Shown in pieces: positions 47,798-56,902 of a stretch of DNA of 64,000 bases. The translations under genes and the position numbers were made by a program. The first letter of the stretch is position 1, and every line of letters begins with the position of its first letter. Below the pieces are notes generated by a model that was given only the letters and a program-made list of their open reading frames with translations, did no database searches and had not been told where the DNA came from. This DNA is from Streptomyces sp. CNQ-509 (GTDB lineage: Bacteria; Actinomycetota; Actinomycetes; Streptomycetales; Streptomycetaceae): NCBI RefSeq assembly GCF_001011035.1, contig NZ_CP011492.1, positions 5,935,001 to 5,999,000 on the forward strand, written 5' to 3'.

Positions 47798-48652
47798 ATG
47801 CCGGAGCTGCCGGAGGTCGAGGTGGTGCGCCGCGGCCTGGCGAAGTGGGTCGCGGGCCGCACGGTCGGCTCCGTCGAGGTGCTGCACCCCAGGTCCGTAC
47901 GCCGGCACCCCGCGGGCGCCGGTGACTTCGCCGCCCGGCTGACGGGGCACCCGCTGGGGGAGCCGCGGCGGCGCGGCAAGTACCTGTGGCTGCCGCTGGC
48001 CGACGGCCCCGAGTCGGTGCTCGCGCACCTGGGCATGAGCGGCCAGCTCCTGGTCCGGCCGGAGGCGGCGCCCGACGAGAAGCACCTGCGGATCCGGGTC
48101 CGCTTCGCGGACGAGACGGACACGGAGCTGCGCTTCGTCGACCAGCGCACGTTCGGCGGCCTCTCGCTGCACCCGAACGCGGCCGGGGGGCTGCCCGACG
48201 TCATCGCGCACATCGCCAGGGACCCGCTGGACCCGGAGTTCGACGACGCGGCGTTCCACGCGGCGCTGCGCCGCAGCCGGACCACGATCAAGCGGGCGCT
48301 GCTGAACCAGTCGCTGATCAGCGGCGTCGGCAACATCTACGCGGACGAGGCCCTGTGGCGCGCCCGCCTGCACTACGAGCGCCCCACCGCCGGCCTCACC
48401 CGCCCCCGCACCGCGGAACTCCTCGGGCACGTCCGCGCGGTGCTGAACGCCGCGCTCGACGTCGGCGGCACCAGCTTCGACAGCCTGTACGTCAACGTCA
48501 ACGGCGAGTCCGGCTACTTCGCCCGCTCGCTCGACGCGTACGGCCGCGAGGACGAACCCTGCCGCCGCTGCGGCACCCCGATCCGCCGCCGCCCCTGGAT
48601 GAACCGCTCCAGCTACTTCTGCCCCCGCTGCCAGCGCCCACCACGCCCCTGA
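47798..48652 (+). CDS. mutM: Formamidopyrimidine-DNA glycosylase
   Basis: Removes 8-oxoguanine and Fapy lesions. The 284-aa protein has the catalytic N-terminus MPELPEVEVVRRGL (Pro2 nucleophile, Glu3), HLGMSGQLLV, KRALLNQSLISGVGNIYADEALW (H2TH) and a C-terminal zinc finger CRRCGTPIRRRPWMNRSSYF then CPRCQ. The ATG at 47798 must be used, since Pro2 is essential. Confidence 0.95.
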   Translation: MPELPEVEVVRRGLAKWVAGRTVGSVEVLHPRSVRRHPAGAGDFAARLTGHPLGEPRRRGKYLWLPLADGPESVLAHLGMSGQLLVRPEAAPDEKHLRIRVRFADETDTELRFVDQRTFGGLSLHPNAAGGLPDVIAHIARDPLDPEFDDAAFHAALRRSRTTIKRALLNQSLISGVGNIYADEALWRARLHYERPTAGLTRPRTAELLGHVRAVLNAALDVGGTSFDSLYVNVNGESGYFARSLDAYGREDEPCRRCGTPIRRRPWMNRSSYFCPRCQRPPRP

Positions 48653-48680
48653 CCCGGCCGGACCACCCGCAACCCGCGCC

Positions 48681-49658
48681 TCAGAAGCCGAAGTTCTGCG
48701 TCCACCAGGGGCCGCCGTCGCCGAAGTGGGCGCCGACGCCCAGGGTGCGGAAGTCGCAGTTCAGTATGTTCGCGCGGTGGCCTTCGCTGTTCATCCAGGC
48801 GTCCATCACCGACTGCGCGTTGGCCTGGCCGCGGGCTATGTTCTCGCCGCCGAGGTCGGCTATGCCGTAGTCCTGCGCGCGCTCCCACGGGTCGTTGCCG
48901 TCGGGGTCGGTGTGGTCGAAGAAGCCGCGCTCCGCCATGTCCTGGCTGTAGTCGCCGGCCAGCTTCGCCAGCTCCGGGTCGTTCGTCAGCGGGCGGCAGC
49001 CCGCCTGCGCGCGCTCCTGGTTGACCAGCCGCAGCACCTCCGCCTCCGCGGCGGTGGCGGCGTCGGCGGTGGCGGTCGGCTTCGCCGAGGGGGTGGGCTC
49101 GGAGGTCCGCGTCTTCGTGGGGGAGGGCGAGCGCGACTCCGTGCGGGACGGGCTCGGGGACGTCGACGACGGTTCCGCGGATTCCCGCTTCTCACGCTCG
49201 GGCGCCGAGGTGGAGGGCGAAGCGCTCTTCGACTCCTTGCCGTCCCGCGCGTCCTTGCCGCCGTTCCTCTTCGCCTCCGGCCTCCCGCTCTCCGGCCGCT
49301 CAGAACCGTCGCTCGCGGACGGCGACGCCTCCAGGGTCGGCAGCTCGGAGGAGCCCTGGGTGCTGGGGGACGGCGGATCACCCGCCTGGACGTGCCCGGC
49401 GGGACCGCCGCCGCCGCGGTCGAGGTCGAAGCCGCTGCCGAGGACCCCGGAGGCCATCGCCACCGCGCCCACGGCCAGCGCCGCCGAGGTACCGAGCATC
49501 CCGGCCCTGGCCGGGCTCTGCTTGCGGTGCTGCCCCCGCGACCGGCCGGCGCCGTGCGCCTCGCGGTCACCGTAGGAGTCGTACGAGCCGTACGCGGCGG
49601 GCGTGTGCCCGCGGTGGCCTGTCGGGGGCTGCGGCTCCGAGCGTCTGTGGCGGCCCAT
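48681..49658 (-). CDS. CAP (SCP/PR-1)-domain surface protein
   Basis: A 325-aa membrane-anchored protein. A 50-residue basic cytoplasmic N-tail precedes one TM segment (MLGTSAALAVGAVAMASGVLG, about 54-74). A Ser/Thr/Pro/Lys-rich extracellular spacer (about 85-200) leads to a C-terminal CAP domain: EVLRLVNQERAQAGCRPLTN, GDYSQDMAERGFFDHTDPDG, GENIARGQANAQSVMDAWMN, SEGHRANILNCDFRTLGVG. The CAP His and Glu residues are present. The family's bacterial role is unsettled (peptidase, lipid or wall binding). It is convergent with mutM, with only 28 bp between stops. Confidence 0.9.
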   Translation of the reverse strand: MGRHRRSEPQPPTGHRGHTPAAYGSYDSYGDREAHGAGRSRGQHRKQSPARAGMLGTSAALAVGAVAMASGVLGSGFDLDRGGGGPAGHVQAGDPPSPSTQGSSELPTLEASPSASDGSERPESGRPEAKRNGGKDARDGKESKSASPSTSAPEREKRESAEPSSTSPSPSRTESRSPSPTKTRTSEPTPSAKPTATADAATAAEAEVLRLVNQERAQAGCRPLTNDPELAKLAGDYSQDMAERGFFDHTDPDGNDPWERAQDYGIADLGGENIARGQANAQSVMDAWMNSEGHRANILNCDFRTLGVGAHFGDGGPWWTQNFGF

Positions 49659-49803
49659 CCGGCTGACCCCTCACGTCCGACGACAACATCTCCTGCACAC
49701 GTGCCACTCGCACACACGAGTGATATTGCTGTCGGCAGACTGTACGCCATGACCCCTACGCCGGACGTGCCCGCGGCCACATCGTCCGGATAACGTGCGT
49801 CAC

Positions 49804-50085
49804 ATGAGTACGGACGTCCGCATGACGGCATGGGTGCGCGGCGTGGTCCAGGGCGTCGGCTTCCGCTGGTTCACCCGCGCCCGCGCGCTGGAGATCGGCG
49901 GCCTCAGCGGCTTCGCCGCCAATCTCGCGGACGGCCGGGTCCAGATCGTCGCCGAGGGTCCGCGAGCGCAGTGTCAGGAGTTGCTGGAGTGGCTGCGGTC
50001 CGCCGACACGCCGGGCCGCGTGTCGGGTGTGACGGAGATCTGGGACGAGCCGCGCGGCGGATATCACTCATTTGCCATCCGCTGA
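49804..50085 (+). CDS. acyP: Acylphosphatase
   Basis: Hydrolyses carboxyl-phosphate bonds. About 93 aa. MTAWVRGVVQGVGFRWFTRARA holds the phosphate loop and catalytic Arg (GVGFR), FAANLADGRVQIVAEG holds the catalytic Asn-type position, and the protein ends YHSFAIR. The ATG at 49804 is favoured; GTG 49795 and ATG 49822 are alternatives with equally weak ribosome sites. A hairpin follows 19 bp after the stop. Confidence 0.92.
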   Translation: MSTDVRMTAWVRGVVQGVGFRWFTRARALEIGGLSGFAANLADGRVQIVAEGPRAQCQELLEWLRSADTPGRVSGVTEIWDEPRGGYHSFAIR

Positions 50086-50103
50086 GCACGCTCCGCCATA
50101 AGG

Positions 50104-50127
50104 GCTGGTCCGACAGGGATGACCAGC
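50104..50127 (+). terminator. Hairpin after acyP
   Basis: GCTGGTC/GACCAGC with a 10-nt loop, 19 bp after the acyP stop codon. A moderate candidate terminator. The rest of the gap to 50372 shows a TTGACC at 50236-50241 but no good -10 at the right distance. Confidence 0.45.
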
Positions 50128-50372
50128 GGGTTGCCAACGGCTGCCGGGCGTGCAAAGCTCTCACACCAGACGGGTCCTGCCACCCCCCGCGGCCTGCAAT
50201 TGCACGCGCTGCGCCCGATGCGGGGTGTGATCGTGTTGACCGTCAAACCATTTGGTGAGACGCTTGAAGCCCCGCGCACCCTTGCTGTTTGTGCCATGGG
50301 CAGACACGCGGGTGCGAATCCCTCACGACCCACACCGCTCGGTCGGTCACTCAATGTGGAGGACCTGCAATC

Positions 50373-50573
50373 ATGGCAAAGGCGCTTCTCGGTTACGTCG
50401 GCGGTACTGACCCGCGACTCCTCGCCGAGATGCGACGGCTGCAGCAGCGTGTCCAGGACCTGGAGTCGGAGCTCGTCCGCGTCCAGGCCGAGAACGACAT
50501 GCTCGCCGCCGCCGCTGCTCACAACAGCGAGTCACTGCTCGACGTACCCCAGGCGGAGCCTGCGCTTACCTGA
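50373..50573 (+). CDS. Small conserved coiled-coil protein upstream of smc
   Basis: A 66-aa protein starting MAKALLGYVGGTDPRLLAEM; residues 15-45 (RRLQQRVQDLESELVRVQAE) are a heptad-type coiled coil. The ATG at 50373 has GGAGG 9 nt upstream. I recall it as a conserved streptomycete protein of unknown function located before smc. It is followed by a clear terminator, so it is probably monocistronic. Length, start signal and heptads make it a confident gene with unknown role. Confidence 0.75.
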   Translation: MAKALLGYVGGTDPRLLAEMRRLQQRVQDLESELVRVQAENDMLAAAAAHNSESLLDVPQAEPALT

Positions 50574-50625
50574 CAATCATGCGAGAACCGTCAGGTCTGC
50601 ACCTCAACCGCTTGAGATAACTGTC

Positions 50626-50649
50626 AAGGGACGCTTACGGGCGTCCCTT
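50626..50649 (+). terminator. Terminator after the 66-aa gene
   Basis: AAGGGACGC/GCGTCCCTT perfect 9-bp stem with a TTACGG loop, 52 bp after the stop codon. Confidence 0.75.
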
Positions 50650-50815
50650 CGTCGTTCCTCCGTCTCTTACGGATCCCCCGGCAGGGAACCCGCCCCGGAG
50701 CCGGCACCCCGGGGGTGATGCTCCGTAATGGATGTGCCCCGGCGGTTACCCAGTGAAACCGGCTTGCGCGATAGAGTCTCCGGCACATGTTTCGTTGCCG
50801 GAGGAGAGCTCGCCA

Positions 50816-53800
50816 GTGCACTTGAAGGGCCTCACGCTCCGGGGGTTCAAATCCTTCGCCTCCGCCACCACCCTCCGCTTCGGGCCGGGCATCACCTGTG
50901 TCGTGGGCCCGAACGGCTCGGGAAAGTCCAACGTGGTGGACGCGCTGTCCTGGGTGATGGGGGAGCAGGGGGCGAAGTCCCTCAGGGGCGGCAAGATGGA
51001 GGACGTCATCTTCGCCGGGACCACCGGCCGGCCGCCCCTCGGCCGCGCCGAGGTCTCGCTGACGATCGACAACTCCGACGGCGCGCTGCCCATCGACTAC
51101 TCCGAAGTGACCATCACCCGGACGATGTTCCGCAGCGGCGGCAGCGAATACCAGCTCAACGGCGACACCTGCCGCCTCCTCGACATCCAGGAACTGCTGT
51201 CGGACTCCGGCATCGGCCGCGAGATGCACGTCATCGTCGGCCAGGGCCAGCTCGACTCCGTTCTGCACGCCGACCCCTCGGGCCGCCGCGCCTTCATCGA
51301 GGAGGCGGCCGGCGTCCTCAAGCACCGCAAGCGCAAGGAGAAGGCGCTGCGCAAGCTGGACGCGATGCAGGCCAACCTCGCCCGCGTCCAGGATCTCGGC
51401 GACGAACTGCGCCGCCAGCTCAAGCCGCTGGGCCGGCAGGCCGCCGTCGCCCGCCGGGCCGCCGTCATCCAGGCCGACCTGCGCGACGCCCGGCTCCGGC
51501 TGCTCGCCGACGACCTCGTCACCCTCCGCGCGGCCCTCTCCGCCGAGATCGCCGACGAGGCGGCGCTAAAGGAGCGCAAGGAAGCCACCGAGGCCGAGCT
51601 GACCGCCGCCCGCGCGCGCGAATCGGCCCTGGAGGAGCAGGTACGGGCCCTCACCCCGCGGCTCACCGAGGCGCAGGGCGCCTGGCACGAACTCGGCCAG
51701 CTCGCCGAGCGGGTCCGCGGCACCGTCAGCCTCGCCGACGCCCGCGCCAAGCACGCCACCGCCGCCCCCGAGGACGAGCGCCGCGGCCGTGACCCGGAGG
51801 ACCTGGAGCGCGAGGCGCAGCGCATCCGCCAGCAGGAGGCCGAGCTCGAAGCCGCCCTGGAGGCCGCCGAACGGGCGCTGGAGGACACCGTCGCCCACCG
51901 GGCCGAACTGGAGCGCGAACTCGCCGCGGAGGAGCGGCGGCTGAAGGACGCCGCCCGCGCCGTCGCCGACCGCCGCGAACGGCTCGCCCGGCTCAGCGGC
52001 AAGGTCACCGCCGCCCGCGGCCGCGCCGCCTCGGCGCAGGCCGAGATCGACCGGCTGGCCACCGCGCGCGACGAGGCGGAGGAGCGCGCCGCGGCCGCGC
52101 AGGAGGCGTACGAGACCCTGAAGGCCGAGGTCGACGGACTGGCCGGGGACGACAGCGAACTGGCCGCCGAGCAGGAGGCGGCGAAGAGCGCCCTCAAGGC
52201 GGCCGAGGCCGAGCTGACCGCCGCCCGCGACGAGACCGCCGAGGCCGAGCGCGCCCGCGCCGCCACCACCGCCCGCCGCGACGCGCTCGCCCTGGGCCTG
52301 CGCCGCAAGGACGGCACCGGCACCCTGCTCCAGGCCCGCGACAAGCTCTCCGGCGTGCTCGGCCCGGCCGCCGAACTGCTCACCGTCGCCCCCGGGTACG
52401 AGGTCGCCGTCGCCGCCGCGCTCGGCGCCGCCGCCGACGCCCTCGCCGTCTCGGGACCCGCCGCCGCGGCCGACGCGCTGCGGCTGCTGCGCAAGCACGA
52501 CGCCGGGCGCGCGGCGTTGCTCCTCGGCGACGCCCCGTACGAGCCGCTGCCCGACGGCGAGCTCCCGCCCGGCGCCCGCCACCTCGCGGCCCTGGTCGCG
52601 GGCCCCGACCAACTGCTGCCCGCCGTGCGCCGGCTGCTGGCCCGTACGGTGTACGTCGCCACGCTGGAGGAGGCGGAGGACCTCGTCTCGCTCCGGCCCG
52701 AGCTCACCGCCGTCACCGCGGAAGGCGACCTCTTCGGCGGCCACTTCGCCCACGGCGGCTCCGCCGGCGCCCCCAGCCTGCTGGAGGTGCAGGCGTCCGT
52801 CGACGAGGCGGCGGCCGAGCTGACCGAGCTGGACGCCCGCTGCCTGCGGCTCCGCGACCGGCAGGAGGCGGCCGTCGCCCGGCGCGCCGAGTGCGCCGCG
52901 CTCGTCGAGGAGCTGGGCGGCCGGCGCAGCGCGGCGGACCGGGAGAAGTCCCGCGTCGCCGGCGAGCTGGGCCGGCTCGCCGGGCAGGCCCGCGCCGCCG
53001 CGGGCGAGGCCGAGCGCAGCGCCGCCGCGGCGGCCCGCGCGGAGGAGGCCCTGGCCCGCGCGGGGGCGGAGGCGGAGGAACTGGCGGCGCAGTTGGAGAC
53101 CGCCGAGGAGGAGGCCGGCGCCGCCGAGGACGGCGACGACGGCTCCGACTCCGACACCTCCGTGCGCGACCGGCTCGCCGCCGACGGCGCCAACGCCCGG
53201 CAGACCGAGATGGAGGCCAGGCTCCAGGTCCGTACCCACGAGGAGCGCGTCAAGGGCCTCGCGGGCCGCGCCGACGGGCTCGACCGCGCCGCCCGCGCCG
53301 AGCGCGAGGCCCGCACCCGGGCCGAGCGCCGCCGCGCCCGGCTGCGGCACGAGGCGGCCGTCGCCACCGCGGTCGCCGCCGGTGCCCGGCAGCTCCTCGC
53401 GCACGTCGAGGTCTCCCTGGCCCGCGCCGAGGAGGAGCGCGCCGCCGCTGAGCGGGCCCGCGCGGAGCGTGAGCAGGAGCTGGGCCGGCAGCGCCGGCTC
53501 TCCCGCGAGCTGGCCGGCGAGCTGGACAAGCTCACGGACTCCGTCCACCGCGGCGAGGTGCTGGGCGCCGAGAAGCGGCTGCGCATCGAGCAGTTGGAGG
53601 GCCGGGCGCTGGAGGAGCTGGGCGTCGAGCCCGCCGACCTGGTGGCGGAGTACGGGCCCGACCAGCCCGTACCGCCGTCGCTGCCCGCCGAGGGCGAGGA
53701 ACTGCCCGAGGATCCGGAACATCCGCGCAACCGGCCGCGGCCGTACGTGCGCACCGAGCAGGAGAAGCGGCTGAAGGCCGCGGAGCGCGCGTACACCAAG

Positions 53801-54394
53801 CTGGGCAAGGTCAACCCGCTGGCGCTGGAGGAGTTCGCGGCGCTGGAGGAGCGGCACAAGTTCCTCACCGAACAGCTCGACGACCTCAAGCGCACCCGCG
53901 CCGACCTGCTCCAGGTGGTCAAGGAGGTCGACGAGCGCGTCGAGCAGGTCTTCACCGACGCCTTCCACGACACCGCCCGCGAGTTCGAGGGTGTCTTCTC
54001 CCGCCTCTTCCCCGGCGGTGAGGGCCGGCTGATCCTCACCGACCCGGACGACATGCTGAACACCGGCGTCGAGGTGGAGGCGCGGCCGCCGGGCAAGAAG
54101 GTCAAGCGGCTGTCGCTGCTGTCCGGCGGGGAGCGCTCGCTGACCGCGGTGGCGATGCTGGTGGCGATCTTCATGGCCAGGCCGAGCCCGTTCTACGTGA
54201 TGGACGAGGTCGAGGCCGCGCTGGACGACACCAACCTGCAGCGGCTGGTGCGGCTCATGCAGGAGCTCCAGCGCACCTCGCAGCTCATCGTGATCACGCA
54301 CCAGAAGCGCACGATGGAGGTCGCCGACGTCCTCTACGGCGTCTCGATGCAGGGCGACGGCGTCTCCAAGGTGATCAGTCAGCGGCTCAGCTGA
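50816..54394 (+). CDS. smc: Chromosome segregation SMC ATPase
   Basis: Condensin core subunit of 1192 aa. The N-terminal head has MHLKGLTLRGFKSFA-type start (GTG) and Walker A GPNGSGKSN. Coiled coil runs to about 510, then a hinge region (LSGVLGPAAELLTVAPGYEVAVAAALGAAADALAV and following) and a returning coil. The C-terminal head has signature LSGGERSLTAVAML and Walker B FYVMDEVEAALDDTN. The GTG at 50816 has GGAGGAGAG upstream; in-frame starts further left lack family similarity. scpA/scpB are not in the window. It acts on chromosome arrangement and segregation during sporulation. Confidence 0.95.
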   Translation: MHLKGLTLRGFKSFASATTLRFGPGITCVVGPNGSGKSNVVDALSWVMGEQGAKSLRGGKMEDVIFAGTTGRPPLGRAEVSLTIDNSDGALPIDYSEVTITRTMFRSGGSEYQLNGDTCRLLDIQELLSDSGIGREMHVIVGQGQLDSVLHADPSGRRAFIEEAAGVLKHRKRKEKALRKLDAMQANLARVQDLGDELRRQLKPLGRQAAVARRAAVIQADLRDARLRLLADDLVTLRAALSAEIADEAALKERKEATEAELTAARARESALEEQVRALTPRLTEAQGAWHELGQLAERVRGTVSLADARAKHATAAPEDERRGRDPEDLEREAQRIRQQEAELEAALEAAERALEDTVAHRAELERELAAEERRLKDAARAVADRRERLARLSGKVTAARGRAASAQAEIDRLATARDEAEERAAAAQEAYETLKAEVDGLAGDDSELAAEQEAAKSALKAAEAELTAARDETAEAERARAATTARRDALALGLRRKDGTGTLLQARDKLSGVLGPAAELLTVAPGYEVAVAAALGAAADALAVSGPAAAADALRLLRKHDAGRAALLLGDAPYEPLPDGELPPGARHLAALVAGPDQLLPAVRRLLARTVYVATLEEAEDLVSLRPELTAVTAEGDLFGGHFAHGGSAGAPSLLEVQASVDEAAAELTELDARCLRLRDRQEAAVARRAECAALVEELGGRRSAADREKSRVAGELGRLAGQARAAAGEAERSAAAAARAEEALARAGAEAEELAAQLETAEEEAGAAEDGDDGSDSDTSVRDRLAADGANARQTEMEARLQVRTHEERVKGLAGRADGLDRAARAEREARTRAERRRARLRHEAAVATAVAAGARQLLAHVEVSLARAEEERAAAERARAEREQELGRQRRLSRELAGELDKLTDSVHRGEVLGAEKRLRIEQLEGRALEELGVEPADLVAEYGPDQPVPPSLPAEGEELPEDPEHPRNRPRPYVRTEQEKRLKAAERAYTKLGKVNPLALEEFAALEERHKFLTEQLDDLKRTRADLLQVVKEVDERVEQVFTDAFHDTAREFEGVFSRLFPGGEGRLILTDPDDMLNTGVEVEARPPGKKVKRLSLLSGGERSLTAVAMLVAIFMARPSPFYVMDEVEAALDDTNLQRLVRLMQELQRTSQLIVITHQKRTMEVADVLYGVSMQGDGVSKVISQRLS

Positions 54395-54476
54395 GCCCTC
54401 CGCGCCGGCGTCCCGCGGGCCGGAAGTGGGCGGGGTGCCGCGAACGCCTCCCGGGCGGGCGATACTGGTGGGCGTT

Positions 54477-55688
54477 ATGGACATCATCCTCATCGTCATC
54501 GCCATTGCCGTCGTCGCAGTCCTCGTCGCGGGCGGCCTGGTCGTCGGCTCCCGCCGCCGGAAGCAGGTACCCCCGCCGCCGTCGCCCGGCACCACGACCC
54601 CCGCCGAGCCGCAGGTCGGCGAGGAGGCGGGGGAGCCAGGCGACGAGCAGCGCAGGACCATCGAGGAGGTGGGTCTGCCGGGCGAGGCCGCCGCCACCGG
54701 CACCGTCGTCGCCGAGCCGCCGGCGCCCGCGCCGGAGCTGGAAGTCCCCGCGCCGTCGGCCGGGCGCCTCGTCCGGCTCCGCGCGCGGCTGGCCCGCTCG
54801 CAGAACTCCCTCGGCAAGGGCCTCCTCGGCCTCCTCTCCCGCGAACACCTCGACGAGGACACCTGGGAGGAGATCGAGGACACGCTGCTCACCGCCGACG
54901 TCGGCGTGCAGCCGACGCAGGAGCTGGTGGAGCGGCTGCGCGAGCGCGTCAGGGTCCTCGGTACGCGCACGCCCGAGGAGCTGCGCGCGCTGCTCCGCGA
55001 GGAGCTGCTGGCGCTCGTCGGCACCGAGGCCGACCGGTCGCTGGACACCGCCGAGTCCGTCGGCCCCGAGGGCGGCGAGGTGCCGGGCGTCGTGCTCGTC
55101 GTCGGCGTGAACGGCACCGGCAAGACCACGACCACCGGCAAGCTCGCCCGGGTGCTGGTCGCCGACGGCAAGTCCGTGGTGCTGGGCGCCGCGGACACTT
55201 TCCGGGCCGCCGCCGCGGACCAGCTCCAGACGTGGGGCGAGCGGGTCGGCGCGCGTACCGTACGCGGACCGGAGGGCGGCGATCCGGCGTCCGTCGCGTA
55301 CGACGCGGTGAAGGAGGCCATCGACGAGGGCGCCGACGTTGCGCTCATCGACACCGCGGGGCGGCTCCACACCAAGACCGGGCTCATGGACGAGCTGGGC
55401 AAGGTCAAGCGGGTGGTGGAGAAGCACGGGCCGGTCGGCGAGGTGCTGCTCGTGCTGGACGCCACGACCGGGCAGAACGGGCTGGTGCAGGCACGGGTCT
55501 TCGCGGAGGTCGTGGACATCACCGGGCTGGTGCTGACGAAGCTGGACGGCACCGCCAAGGGCGGCATCGTGATCGCCGTGCAGCGGGAGCTGGGCGTGCC
55601 GGTCAAGCTGGTGGGCCTGGGCGAGGGCGCGGACGACCTGGCGCCGTTCGAGCCCGAGGCGTTCGTGGACGCGCTGATCGGCGACTGA
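54477..55688 (+). CDS. ftsY: Signal recognition particle receptor FtsY
   Basis: Membrane docking GTPase for SRP-ribosome complexes. 403 aa. It begins with a hydrophobic segment MDIILIVIAIAVVAVLVAGG, typical of actinobacterial FtsY with a real membrane anchor. A Pro/Glu-rich linker leads to the NG domain: GVNGTGKTTTTGKLARVL (G1), DTFRAAAADQL, DTAGRLHTKTGLMDELGKV (G3), TKLDGTAKGG (G4). The ATG at 54477 is the only start giving this anchor. Its partner ffh lies 7.7 kb downstream. Confidence 0.95.
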   Translation: MDIILIVIAIAVVAVLVAGGLVVGSRRRKQVPPPPSPGTTTPAEPQVGEEAGEPGDEQRRTIEEVGLPGEAAATGTVVAEPPAPAPELEVPAPSAGRLVRLRARLARSQNSLGKGLLGLLSREHLDEDTWEEIEDTLLTADVGVQPTQELVERLRERVRVLGTRTPEELRALLREELLALVGTEADRSLDTAESVGPEGGEVPGVVLVVGVNGTGKTTTTGKLARVLVADGKSVVLGAADTFRAAAADQLQTWGERVGARTVRGPEGGDPASVAYDAVKEAIDEGADVALIDTAGRLHTKTGLMDELGKVKRVVEKHGPVGEVLLVLDATTGQNGLVQARVFAEVVDITGLVLTKLDGTAKGGIVIAVQRELGVPVKLVGLGEGADDLAPFEPEAFVDALIGD

Positions 55689-55809
55689 GCCGCTTGCCCC
55701 GGGCCGACCCCCGCCGACCCCCGGGCAGGGGGCTGTCCTGCTGTCCGCGGCCGGTGGAGCGGACCGTATGCACGCCGCTGGTGGCCCCCCCCGTACGCGG
55801 GCGCCGGGG

Positions 55810-56499
55810 TCAGCCCGCGCGCAGCCAGGCGCTCTGCGCGTACGCCAGCGTGCCCAGCAGCAGCCGGGCCGGCGGCGGGCCGCCCGCCGTGTCCAGCGTC
55901 GGCGGGCGCAGCCAGCGCACCGGGCCGAGGCCGCGCAGATCGCAGGGCGGTGCGAGCATATAGTCGCCCCGGCCGAGGCAGCGCAGGTCGAGCCGGGCGC
56001 CGTCCCAGCCCATCCGGTACAGCAGCCGGGGCAGCTCGGCGGCGGCGCCGGGGGCGACGAAGAAGTGCGCCCGCCCGTCCGGGGTCGCGCTGACCGGGCC
56101 GAGCGGCAGCCCCAGGCGCTCCAGCCGCGGCAGCGCCCGCCGCCCGGCGACGGCGCTCACCTCCAGGGCGTCGAACGACAGGCCCACCGGCAGCAGCACC
56201 GCGGCCCCCGGCGTGCCCGCCCAGGCGTCCGTCACCTCGTCCAGCGGGGTGCCCGCGGGGACGGGGCGGGCGTCCGGCAGCGGGTGCTCTCCGGGGGCGG
56301 GGCAGGCGGCGCCCCGCGCGCACGAGCAGACGCGCCCGCCGCCGTCGCCGCGCACGAGCGGCGCGCCGGGCAGCACGTCCCAGCCCCACAGCCCGGTGTA
56401 CTCCGCCACCGCCGTCGCCGCGTGTCCGGCGGACGTACGGGCGCGCCGGACGGATCCGATGTCGCGTCGGCCGCGGATGCCGCCGATCGGGAAACCCAT
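55810..56499 (-). CDS. Prim-pol-like (bifunctional DNA primase/polymerase N-terminal) protein
   Basis: A 229-aa protein starting MGFPIGGIRGRRDIGSVRRA, with GGAGGGGGC directly upstream. AAVLLPVGLSFDALEVSAVAGR and RAHFFVAPGAA resemble the prim-pol AEP core used in replication proteins of mobile elements. Here there is no helicase domain, and the usual acidic D-x-D is reduced to SFDALEV. It is therefore probably a stand-alone, possibly inactive or regulatory relative. I recall a syntenic copy next to nsdA in streptomycetes. Function unknown. Confidence 0.7.
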   Translation of the reverse strand: MGFPIGGIRGRRDIGSVRRARTSAGHAATAVAEYTGLWGWDVLPGAPLVRGDGGGRVCSCARGAACPAPGEHPLPDARPVPAGTPLDEVTDAWAGTPGAAVLLPVGLSFDALEVSAVAGRRALPRLERLGLPLGPVSATPDGRAHFFVAPGAAAELPRLLYRMGWDGARLDLRCLGRGDYMLAPPCDLRGLGPVRWLRPPTLDTAGGPPPARLLLGTLAYAQSAWLRAG

Positions 56500-56902
56500 G
56501 CCCCCTCCAACTGCTCGCCGGTGCGGTCGGTCACTCCGCACGCCTCACTCACAGCAGTTTGCTCGTAACACTGTGTTGTCGGGGAGGTGTATCCGGGGTG
56601 TGATGGCGTGCGAGGGGGTAGCGTGACCCGCGGCGCGCGCCCTGCCGGGCGTCACCTCGAACGCTGCGATGCCGTCCCTCGTCAAGTCAACCGCGTGTCA
56701 GCGGCGCCGTGTTCACTCGTAGGGGTGGCGAATGGTGGCGTTTCCGTGATCGCGCTCGCGAAACCGTGATCGTAGGATTACTCTCAGTGCCAGCGGCGGC
56801 GGCATGCGACAGATGGATATGCCAACGGCAGGAATTCCCACCGGGCTTCGGGGGCTTCGGTTCCGGGGATAATCCGGGGCGTACCACGACGGCCGAGGCG
56901 GG
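56500..56902. other. Divergent intergenic region upstream of nsdA
   Basis: 403 bp between the prim-pol-like gene and nsdA. Visible: an 11-bp dyad AACACTGTGTT at 56567-56577; a possible promoter TTGTCG (56576-56581) with TGTGAT (56599-56604), spacing 17; and a repeated CCGTGATCG in the AT-richer stretch at 56740-56775. No reading frame with coding character was found. A long leader for nsdA is possible. Confidence 0.4.

Noticed and set aside
50290..50335. tRNA-like GTGCGAATCCCTCACGACCC near 50310
   Set aside because: No acceptor stem or anticodon arm can be built around the T-arm-like segment.
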